In this document: positions 31,246 to 37,532 of the stretch, in pieces | How the letters are laid out: every line of letters starts with the position of its first letter | How positions within the stretch are numbered: position 1 is the first letter of the stretch | NCBI GenBank assembly: GCA_031550915.1 | Contig: JAVBOF010000075.1 | Location: 1 to 37,532, forward strand | DNA: 37,532 bases | Direction of reading: 5' to 3' | Source of the DNA: JAVBOF01 sp031550915 | GTDB lineage: Bacteria; Bacillota; Clostridia; Christensenellales; MGBC116941 | The notes under the pieces: model-generated | Databases searched by the model: none | What the model was told of the DNA's origin: nothing | What the model saw: the letters and a program-made list of their open reading frames with translations, nothing else | Position numbers and translations under genes: made by a program

Positions 31246-31965
31246 CTAAAACAGTTTTGTATAGATAGAATTAGGTAGCCTCTTTAATATGAAAGCAATT
31301 AACGCCCACCTTTTCGTTATATATACTGATTTCTTTTTTGAATTAATTGCTTTATATATTTGATGACCCGCTACGGATACAGGCGTCACCCAAAACAGCC
31401 CATCGCCCTGTGCCATAGCGGTATCCATAAATCCAGGCTTTATATCTGTAATAGAAATATTGGCTCCTCTCTTTTTCACTTTACATTGCATACCTTCCAG
31501 ATAATTTGATATAAAAGACTTTGAAGCATTATAGGCAGGGCACTCGGAGCTTCCTCTAAGTGAAGCAATTGACGAAATAACAGCAAGATGGCCGCTTCCC
31601 TTTAATTGAAAATAATTCACGGATGTGCAAATCAGTGATGTCACGCCTGTAACATTTGTATTTATCGTCTCTAATTCCAAATTCCATTCCAGTTCCTTAT
31701 TCGTATATCCGGTTCCAGAACTAATAACGATTAAGTCAACTCCGCCCATCTCAGTAATAAGATCTTCTAATTGCAATTTAGATATCTTGCAATCAGTTAT
31801 GTCCATGTATTTTACAATCGAATCAAAAGGAAGGTTTGATTTCAGTTCTTCAAGCAATTCAATACGTCTTCCCGTTAGTCCAAGCAAAATTTTATCTTTT
31901 GAAAACTGTTTTGCAAGTTCTTTTCCTATCCCGCTGCTTGCACCAATGATAATTGCTTTTATCAT
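31246..31965 (-). CDS. Short-chain dehydrogenase/reductase
   Basis: ATG 31965 (AGGATG at 7 bases) gives 239 residues. The nucleotide-binding motif GASSGIG is at about 8-14 and the catalytic YNASK at about 145-149, with a Ser before it in VISSIAS. The usual NNAG reads SSGTG, as in some divergent members. It resembles short-chain dehydrogenases acting on lipids or sugars. The substrate is not clear. A start at 32016 is possible but has no ribosome site. Confidence 0.8.
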   Translation of the reverse strand: MIKAIIIGASSGIGKELAKQFSKDKILLGLTGRRIELLEELKSNLPFDSIVKYMDITDCKISKLQLEDLITEMGGVDLIVISSGTGYTNKELEWNLELETINTNVTGVTSLICTSVNYFQLKGSGHLAVISSIASLRGSSECPAYNASKSFISNYLEGMQCKVKKRGANISITDIKPGFMDTAMAQGDGLFWVTPVSVAGHQIYKAINSKKKSVYITKRWALIAFILKRLPNSIYTKLF

Positions 31966-32222
31966 ATATACACATCCTAATATATACGTTATAATCGCGG
32001 TATTCCAGTACCGCAATGGTTTTCGCTCCGGTATGGGTTATTGGAATAATCTACTTATACAGATATCATACTTGTTTACGTCAATAAATCAATATGATCA
32101 TTATCCAAATACATATGCAATAGAGCTAGTAGATTATTTATAATTGGCAAAATGCAGTCGAAAAGAGAGAATGAGTGAGTATTCGTTAGCAGGGGTGGTT
32201 AGGGGTTACTGCGGATGAGCTT

Positions 32223-32561
32223 TTGAAGAATTATCTATCCAAAAAAAGTAGTTCTATGACTATTGATTATGGAGCACTTGTCAATAATGACTCAAAAGTT
32301 AAAGAAAAAATAAATGATGAACTTGGTACTATGACCAAGTTCATGCAAAGTAATTCCAGTAAGTTTGGTACGAGTTATAAGAATGTTAACTCTACCAATT
32401 GGAACAAAATAACAAGCGTATCAACTAATTCTATGAAATTTGCTTTGAATAAACATCATTTTAGATTATCTGCAAGAGTCAAAAAAATCAGACCAAAAGT
32501 GCTTGATACAACCCGAAGACCGGGCGGTTTAAAATGGTTTCGAGGAAGCCAAGCGGTTTAA
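32223..32561 (+). CDS. Orphan small protein ending in an Rhs scar
   Basis: The open frame runs from a TAG at 32187 to TAA 32561. A TTG at 32223 would give 112 residues. There is no ribosome site and no recognised family. The text reads DELLKNYLSKKSSSMTIDYG at the start. The last 18 codons include a 25-bp exact copy of the Rhs core (32507-32531) in a shifted frame. It looks like a toxin tip or other cassette left by Rhs recombination. It ends 3 bases before the end of the convergent glycosyltransferase gene. Confidence 0.4.
   Translation: MKNYLSKKSSSMTIDYGALVNNDSKVKEKINDELGTMTKFMQSNSSKFGTSYKNVNSTNWNKITSVSTNSMKFALNKHHFRLSARVKKIRPKVLDTTRRPGGLKWFRGSQAV
32507..32531 (+). repeat. 25-bp exact Rhs core scar
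   Basis: The 25 bases are identical to 2945-2969 and 5291-5315, where they encode YNPKTGRF. Homology stops sharply on both sides. Reading here is in another frame. Confidence 0.85.
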
Positions 32562-32564
32562 GAG

Positions 32565-33521
32565 TTACTCACTCTTTCGCTGATACAACGATTGTGGGCT
32601 AACCACCTCGTCCACTATGAATACAGGACGGTTGCGTGAAGCATCGAGTGTACGCCAAAGGTATTCAGCAATAATGCCTAAAGAAAGGTTTGTAAGCCCA
32701 AACCCGATGAGTATAATGCTAATTAGAGTGGGCCAGCCCGCCTGATAAGGAAATATATTAAATATCTTTACTACTAAAGTATGTAATGCGACTATAAAGC
32801 CTATTATTGCAAATACAATTCCCAAAATGCTTACAAATCTTATGGGTGCAAATGAAAAAGCAACAAACGAATCTATAAACATCTTTATCTTTTTGGATAG
32901 CACCCATTTTGATTGACCCTTTGTACGGGCTGCGTAATCAACATCGATTATCGCACATTTAAATCCGAGATTAATTATTTGCAAAATAATTGATGAATTA
33001 GCTTCAATATGTGTATTAAGATGATCTTTAATCTTATTATTAAACATTACATTATTGACACCCTTTTGGGGATAGTATGGAATTGCAAATCGCCTTATTG
33101 CTTTCGAATAAATACTTGAAGTAATGCGGGCGAACCCGGAGACATTCACTTCTCTCTTTTGAGCGCATACAAGATCATGGCCTTCTAATATCTTCTCATA
33201 CATTTCGCTTACCATGCTCAAGGGTTCCTGCATGTCAGCACCCATAAATACACATACCGGCGCGGATGCATTGAGTAATCCTGCGCGCGTTGCCGCATGC
33301 GATCCGAAATTTCTGGAGAGTTTGACCAGTTTAATTGTAAAATTACTAATTTTTTGGTTTTCCAATACCTCTATAGACCTATCAGTAGAACCATCATCAA
33401 CAAAAACCACCTCAATATTATACTCTTTTTGAGAAGCGAAAATTTCCAAACATTTGCAAAGAGGCTCAATGTTCTCTTCTTCATTTAGGAAAGAAATAAT
33501 TATAGATAGGTCCGGATACAT
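32565..33521 (-). CDS. GT2 glycosyltransferase, membrane-anchored (GtrB/DPM1-like)
   Basis: ATG 33521 gives 318 residues (GTG 33530 is an alternative). The GT2 domain shows VDDGSTD (41-47) and ADMQEP (95-100), the latter typical of polyprenyl-phosphate sugar transferases. Two C-terminal membrane helices (about 225-250 and 262-285) follow. It likely links a sugar to undecaprenyl phosphate or modifies a surface glycan. GAGGTGG stands before the ATG. It follows the LpxD-like gene on the same strand as the last gene of a three-gene operon. Confidence 0.85.
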   Translation of the reverse strand: MYPDLSIIISFLNEEENIEPLCKCLEIFASQKEYNIEVVFVDDGSTDRSIEVLENQKISNFTIKLVKLSRNFGSHAATRAGLLNASAPVCVFMGADMQEPLSMVSEMYEKILEGHDLVCAQKREVNVSGFARITSSIYSKAIRRFAIPYYPQKGVNNVMFNNKIKDHLNTHIEANSSIILQIINLGFKCAIIDVDYAARTKGQSKWVLSKKIKMFIDSFVAFSFAPIRFVSILGIVFAIIGFIVALHTLVVKIFNIFPYQAGWPTLISIILIGFGLTNLSLGIIAEYLWRTLDASRNRPVFIVDEVVSPQSLYQRKSE

Positions 33522-33542
33522 AAACTCCACCTCAGATTCTAA

Positions 33543-34436
33543 TTATCTTATACTCTTAATATGGTTTAAAAATCTATCGTGTTGAATAGCAAAATTTCCA
33601 CTCACATGCTGTCCTTCATTAACATCTGTCGTAACAACTGATCCAAGCGAAATACGAGCCCAATCGCCTATCCTCTGGTGGGATACAGTTGAACCAGGGC
33701 CAACCATCACATTATCGCCAAATATTGCGGAACCGCAAATTACAGATCCCGCAATAATAAAACAATTTTTGCCCGTTTTACATGCATGGGATATATGTGT
33801 GAGATTATCAATTTTAGTTCCATTTCCCAAAATGGTATTATCCCACGTAAAAACTGCTTTATCGACACAGGTATTATAGCCTATTTCTACTTTTTTACCT
33901 ATAACGACTCCGCCACAATGTGTAACCGACAATATGTCGTTGTTTTCAAGCCTCTTATATTCAAATCCCTCTCCGCCAATTACGACCCCTGCCCTTATAT
34001 TGACATCAGCTCCAATTGAGACGTCCTCTTTTATACTAACAAATTCTTCTATAATGCAATTTTGTCCTATGTTTACATTAAATGGAGCAATATATGCCAA
34101 AGGGCTAATAATAGCGCTTTCGTGGATAAATGTGGGTTTCTTATCTCTCCTGTAGCTTTTTTCCTGGCAAAGAATATTATGCAAATTAAAGAAATCAGTT
34201 CTTGGATTTGCCGTTACTGCAATTCCAATATCATCTCTATTTATTTTTTTAAGCAGTTTATCAGTACAAAAAATGCAAGAAATGCTTTCGTTATCATCTA
34301 TTTCATTTAAGTATTTTTCATCTTCAATAAAAGTAAGTGATTTTGTAGGTGCTTTTAACTTGCTCATTGTAAGTGCAAAAAACGCGCCGTCTTTAATAAG
34401 TTTCATATCCTTTTGAAGCCATTCCGACAAAAACAT
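33543..34436 (-). CDS. LpxD-like left-handed beta-helix acyltransferase
   Basis: The 297-residue protein has an N-terminal cap (about 1-100) and a C-terminal run of hexapeptide repeats (I-G-x-N, V-I-G-G-E-G). LpxD-like features include DNLTHISHACKTGKN, whose second His is the likely catalytic base, and VGPGSTVSH. Gram-positive cells have no lipid A, so the substrate is probably a nucleotide amino-sugar for a surface glycan. It lies 14 bases after the deacetylase-like gene. Confidence 0.78.
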   Translation of the reverse strand: MFLSEWLQKDMKLIKDGAFFALTMSKLKAPTKSLTFIEDEKYLNEIDDNESISCIFCTDKLLKKINRDDIGIAVTANPRTDFFNLHNILCQEKSYRRDKKPTFIHESAIISPLAYIAPFNVNIGQNCIIEEFVSIKEDVSIGADVNIRAGVVIGGEGFEYKRLENNDILSVTHCGGVVIGKKVEIGYNTCVDKAVFTWDNTILGNGTKIDNLTHISHACKTGKNCFIIAGSVICGSAIFGDNVMVGPGSTVSHQRIGDWARISLGSVVTTDVNEGQHVSGNFAIQHDRFLNHIKSIR

Positions 34437-34450
34437 CTAATCACCCCATC

Positions 34451-35176
34451 CTATAAATTTATTTCTGAAATATGCTTGAATTCATATTTCCTTTGCTTCG
34501 CCAAATTAATTAAATTATGGAAAAATGAACGAGTCCCAATTTTTTTATTATCACATACATATTTTATAAGCTCCTTATACTCATAAAATGAACTCCTTGC
34601 GGATTCATATCGTAATGCAGTTTCTGTATTTAAAAAAATATGTATTGGGTGAAAATCAAAAACCTTTATACAATTCTTCTTATCTAGATAAACTTCTGGC
34701 AAAGGCTTGTTTTTATCGCTAAAATACACATCATCTTCATAAAAATGCGGTAATTTGATTGTATCAAAAAAATACTTATAAGGCTTCAAATCCATACCGG
34801 CATCAATTGGTATATAAGTGTTCAAATCATATTTAATCCCCTTGCCGGCCATGTATTTAACTATTAGTGAACTATTAAACAAAGCATGTGATCTAGTACT
34901 AACCGCTTCAGGAACCAATTCAAGTAAATCATCTATTATTTTAGTGTAACTTCTAATCTCTTTTAACTCCATCAATCCATTAAAGTTTGGATGAATGCCT
35001 AATTCAAATAAATTATTTTTTCTTAGTTCATAAATAAACTTTGTTTCATGTGTTACAAAAAAAGTTGCTTTTATATTAGCTTTGATCAAAAGATCACAAG
35101 TATATTCAATCACTTCGTCTGACGCCCAATCCATATCAAATGTTAAGTATATATCGTTGTCCCATTTTTGATCCAT
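34451..35176 (-). CDS. Polysaccharide deacetylase-like (NodB-fold) protein
   Basis: The 241-residue protein has the NodB-fold markers: TFDMDWASD (metal Asp D14, D16) near the start, KATFFVTHE, LGIHPN with the metal His, and R-SHALF. It has no signal peptide, so it works inside the cell on a lipid- or nucleotide-linked sugar. GAGGT lies 11 bases before the ATG. It is the first gene of the operon with the acyltransferase and glycosyltransferase. Together they may remove and replace an acyl group on a glycan building block. Confidence 0.75.
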   Translation of the reverse strand: MDQKWDNDIYLTFDMDWASDEVIEYTCDLLIKANIKATFFVTHETKFIYELRKNNLFELGIHPNFNGLMELKEIRSYTKIIDDLLELVPEAVSTRSHALFNSSLIVKYMAGKGIKYDLNTYIPIDAGMDLKPYKYFFDTIKLPHFYEDDVYFSDKNKPLPEVYLDKKNCIKVFDFHPIHIFLNTETALRYESARSSFYEYKELIKYVCDNKKIGTRSFFHNLINLAKQRKYEFKHISEINL

Positions 35177-35776
35177 GATTATAAAAGACCTCTTACTTAA
35201 ATTAAAATCCGTTTTGTTAGTATATCATAAAATTTATTTTTTGTATAAAAACTCATTATAAATCTTCAGGACAATCGCAAAATTTAGCAATTTGGGGTGA
35301 TGCAACCGAATTGCAGTACAGCGGAAAAGTCTGGTTCAGCAGAAAAGGAGAGGTACCTATATCAAAATATGAGGCAGTTTTAAAAAAGAAATCGTCAGGT
35401 TTGTATAACGAGGGCGGATGAAATGCAAAGAGACTGGCTAATGAAGTCGGCGTGCATGAGGACACAAGGTACAACGGGTGGCGCAACAACAAGAAGATAC
35501 TATCGGTCAATCTAAGGGGCCGTTTACGCGTGGTCATGATTGAGGTGGCGGGTCCGTGGGTTTTTTCCTTTCTACTACAGATTTAGAAGGATATATGCAA
35601 ATGCAGAATAAATGATTTATTTCGATCCGTTATGAAAAAACTTGAAACCCAGATGAATATGAATCTAGTATCATGTTGCATTCTCAGAAATTTAGAAAGA
35701 ATTGATCCGACAATGAGAATATCGACAAAAATAATTGCTTGCCGATTTGTGGTAATAAGTAATTCAATGGCGATGG
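35177..35776. other. 600-base gap with gene remnants
   Basis: The plus strand holds a 5'-less frame at about 35250-35420 (LAIWGDATELQYSGKVWFSR, then KKKSSGLYNEGG and stop). After it comes a short frame reading LANEVGVHEDTRYNGWRNNKK, which resembles the helix-turn-helix end of IS3-family OrfA proteins. No starts, ribosome sites or terminal repeats are seen, so these are decayed pieces. The stretch 35600-35776 shows nothing I can name. The AT-rich 35177-35250 probably holds the promoter of the glycan operon. Confidence 0.3.
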
Positions 35777-36511
35777 CTAATGGTCTCGTTCTTTTTTTTC
35801 GTAACAGATTGAAAAGCAATTATATGCAAATATTCCATAATCCTGGATTGTGTTGATCAATTCAACCAGATATCCGTTAGATATACAATCCCATATCTCT
35901 GAAAGATAATTGGTCGCACTGAAGAGATTACTCGTCATGTAATATGCGGTGCATACTTTTTCCACGATTAGGCCTTCAATACAATCGTTTAGCGAAATGA
36001 ATACATTGTTGCCGACTTCGTTATATAATAGTCTAAAATACTGTGAAAACTCCTTTATATATTTTTCTAAATCATTTTCTTTCGCAGCCACAAGCATATT
36101 CATTATGTTTGCATTCATATCTTGAAACAGTGTTGAATCTTTTTTCAAGCTTTTGTTATCTCTGAAACTATTTTGGAGAATGATAACTACTTGCGTATCG
36201 ATCGCTGTGCCTAATACAAATACTTCATACATTTTTTCATAGCCCAAAATCGTTGACCAAGCGGTAGCTTCTTCAGCTATTCTGTTTCTTTTTGTTATCC
36301 TCGTTCCTTGCGATGTGCGTGATTCAAGAACCCCCAGATAAGTAAGTGTCTTGACAGCCTCTCTGACAGAGGTTCTGCTGACACTAAATCTCTCCGCAAG
36401 TTCCTGTTCCGTAGGGATTTTTTCGCTTTGCTTATATGTTCCATCCGCAATCATTTTGCGGATCTCGTTCATAAGCTGTTCTACTATTGTCTTTTGTCTT
36501 ATATCCGTCAT
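35777..36511 (-). CDS. GntR/FadR-type transcription regulator
   Basis: The 244-residue protein has an N-terminal winged helix (residues 8-75) with the GntR signature IPTEQELAERFSVSRTSVRE. A helical ligand-binding part of FadR (FCD) type follows. AGGTGA stands before the ATG. It is divergent from the SDR dehydrogenase gene and likely regulates it and the genes beyond, in response to a small acid or sugar. The effector is not known. Confidence 0.87.
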   Translation of the reverse strand: MTDIRQKTIVEQLMNEIRKMIADGTYKQSEKIPTEQELAERFSVSRTSVREAVKTLTYLGVLESRTSQGTRITKRNRIAEEATAWSTILGYEKMYEVFVLGTAIDTQVVIILQNSFRDNKSLKKDSTLFQDMNANIMNMLVAAKENDLEKYIKEFSQYFRLLYNEVGNNVFISLNDCIEGLIVEKVCTAYYMTSNLFSATNYLSEIWDCISNGYLVELINTIQDYGIFAYNCFSICYEKKERDH

Positions 36512-36597
36512 AATCAGGATTCACCTTACCTAAAAATTATTGAGTTTGCAAGTGTTTATACTTTCTAGTTTGTTTATCATATAAAAGACATGGTATC

Positions 36598-36610
36598 ACA
36601 ATATAATTGT
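36598..36610. promoter_or_regulatory. Possible operator of the GntR-type regulator
   Basis: ACAAT-ATA-ATTGT is a perfect 13-bp palindrome in the 367-base gap between the regulator and the dehydrogenase. GntR proteins bind such short palindromes, but the match to a known site is not proven. Confidence 0.3.
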
Positions 36611-36720
36611 ATTTTGCAAATCTTTCTTAATAGATATACTTTAGAAGACATTTTCAAGTAATAACTTAAGAACTAATATTCTTTTATATAGTAATTTATA
36701 CAAAATATATTAAAAAGTGC

Positions 36721-36749
36721 TTGACAAAAAAAGAGACATAGACTATCTT
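36721..36749 (+). promoter_or_regulatory. Promoter of the SDR dehydrogenase gene
   Basis: TTGACA (36721-36726) and TATCTT (36744-36749) are 17 bases apart. The leader of about 125 bases to the ATG at 36879 holds no gene. Confidence 0.55.
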
Positions 36750-36878
36750 TATACTATAAAACATATTCTTTATCATACAAAGATATAAAACACTTTCCAA
36801 ACTTATTTTGACCTGAATACTAATGGTGTACTCTTTTAATCTTTCTCTGAATTAAAAATTATTTTGAGGTAATTGCAG

Positions 36879-37532
36879 ATGAGTCTTTGTCTTAAAAACA
36901 AGGTCGCGGTAGTTACAGGAGCAGGTAGTGGTATTGGCCGAGCAATTGCTGAAAAGCTTGCAAGAATGGGTGCCAACGTATTTGCGACGGATTTTAATCT
37001 CCAAGGAGCAAAAGAAACGGTTAATGGAATGCCGATGGAATTAGACGAACAAAAGCACGAACCGTTATTTCTTGATGTTACAAAGCGCAGTTCCGTGGAC
37101 GAAGCGATTGAGGCTGTTTCAGAAAAATATGGGCGTATTGATATTTTGGTGAATAATGCCGGCGTATCGAGCATGAAAAGATTCGAAGATCTTACAGACG
37201 AAGATTGGGATTCAAATTTCAATATCAATATAAAGGGTATGTTTTATTGTACACAGGCAGCGTTGCAATATATGAAAAACATTGATGCGCGCATAGTTAA
37301 TACTGCATCAATGGCGTCTATCAAAGGTTTGCCCTATCTTGTTCATTATTCGGCATCAAAATGGGCGGTAGTAGGATTTACAAAAGCCATTGCCGTTGAA
37401 TTTGCGCCATATGGCATTCGTGCAAATTGCGTATGCCCGGGGTATGTTAAAACCTCGATGCAGGAAAGGGAACTGCAATGGGAGGGCGAATTACGAAAAA
37501 TGAAGGCGGAAGAGGTAAAGGACGAATATATT
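36879..37532 (+). CDS. SDR-family dehydrogenase (partial, runs off the window)
   Basis: The frame is open for 218 codons to the end of the window. It has TGAGSGIG at residues 13-20, NNAG in DILVNNAGVS, the Ser in NTASMAS, YSASK with the catalytic Tyr and Lys, and PGYVKT after it. These are the full classical SDR marks, so it is an active NAD(P)-dependent oxidoreductase, probably acting on a sugar or polyol. GAGGT stands 8 bases before the ATG. It is the first gene of an operon under the divergent GntR-type regulator. Confidence 0.9.
   Translation, partial: MSLCLKNKVAVVTGAGSGIGRAIAEKLARMGANVFATDFNLQGAKETVNGMPMELDEQKHEPLFLDVTKRSSVDEAIEAVSEKYGRIDILVNNAGVSSMKRFEDLTDEDWDSNFNINIKGMFYCTQAALQYMKNIDARIVNTASMASIKGLPYLVHYSASKWAVVGFTKAIAVEFAPYGIRANCVCPGYVKTSMQERELQWEGELRKMKAEEVKDEYI

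Noticed and set aside
5571..35314. 11-base match AACCGAATTGC at 5571 and 35304 as possible att repeats
   Set aside because: A match of this length is expected by chance many times in a window of this size, and the sites do not fit the element's edges.
35256..35537. 93-codon minus-strand frame
   Set aside because: No ribosome site and no recognisable domain; the plus strand of the same stretch reads as decayed remnants.
1..37532. CRISPR arrays, tRNA and rRNA genes
   Set aside because: No regularly spaced repeats and no cloverleaf or rRNA-like segments were seen on either strand.

Overview
The window suggests a spore-forming Firmicute, most likely of class Clostridia. It holds a fragment of the spore-coat gene cotJC, strong AGGAGG ribosome binding sites, Rhs/YD-repeat genes with Gram-positive immunity and lipoprotein partners, and a conjugation module of the Tn1549 / clostridial CTn type (PrgI, Maff2, PcfB, MobC/MobP relaxase, RepA_N, ParA/ParB, ArdA, SpaA adhesin, sortase). 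No rRNA or tRNA gene, CRISPR array or intact insertion sequence was seen.

Layout. (1) 1-5570, plus strand: surface and contact-toxin genes. These are the 3' end of one secreted protein, a second complete secreted protein with the same C-terminal motif, a 5'-truncated Rhs gene with a toxin-like tip, a translationally coupled probable immunity gene, a lipoprotein, and a displaced copy of the Rhs core (339 bp, about 95% identical) carrying a different short tip. (2) About 5670-29770, minus strand: one block of transfer genes, in transcription order parA, parB, ardA, a small Cys-rich gene with an internal TAG, repA_N, CAP/FN3 protein, a 1513-residue SpaA-type adhesin, HD-GYP protein, TOPRIM protein, a candidate oriT, a kinase, mobC, relaxase, pcfB, a small basic protein, virD4, fic, a VirB2-like Maff2 pilin, virB6-like, mntA-hepT, prgI, virB4, NlpC/P60 hydrolase and sortase. 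No integrase, excisionase or resolvase lies in the window. (3) 29847-35776: a mosaic of remnants and small genes (cotJC 3' end, RusA-like fragment, zinc-ribbon protein, SDR enzyme, an ORF ending in a 25-bp Rhs scar) followed by a minus-strand glycan operon (deacetylase-like, LpxD-like acyltransferase, GT2 glycosyltransferase). (4) 35777-37532: a GntR/FadR-type regulator divergent from an SDR dehydrogenase that runs off the window.

How the genes fit together. ParA, ParB and RepA_N would maintain the element. ArdA would protect it from restriction on entry. The relaxase and MobC would nick the candidate oriT near 18.85-18.92 kb. VirD4, VirB4, VirB6-like, Maff2, PrgI and the NlpC/P60 hydrolase would form the mating channel. 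The CAP protein, the adhesin and the sortase would form a cell-contact surface. Three non-transfer cargo units (kinase, Fic, MntA-HepT) sit inside the transfer operon. Each is followed by its own intrinsic terminator, and at two of them I see promoter-like or insertion-scar sequence.

The most interesting points are this cargo-plus-terminator punctuation, the ATG-TGA scar after the virB6-like gene, the three-hairpin oriT candidate, the in-frame TAG in the small Cys-rich gene, the unusual sortase/adhesin pair, and the Rhs fragments spread over 30 kb on both sides of the element.
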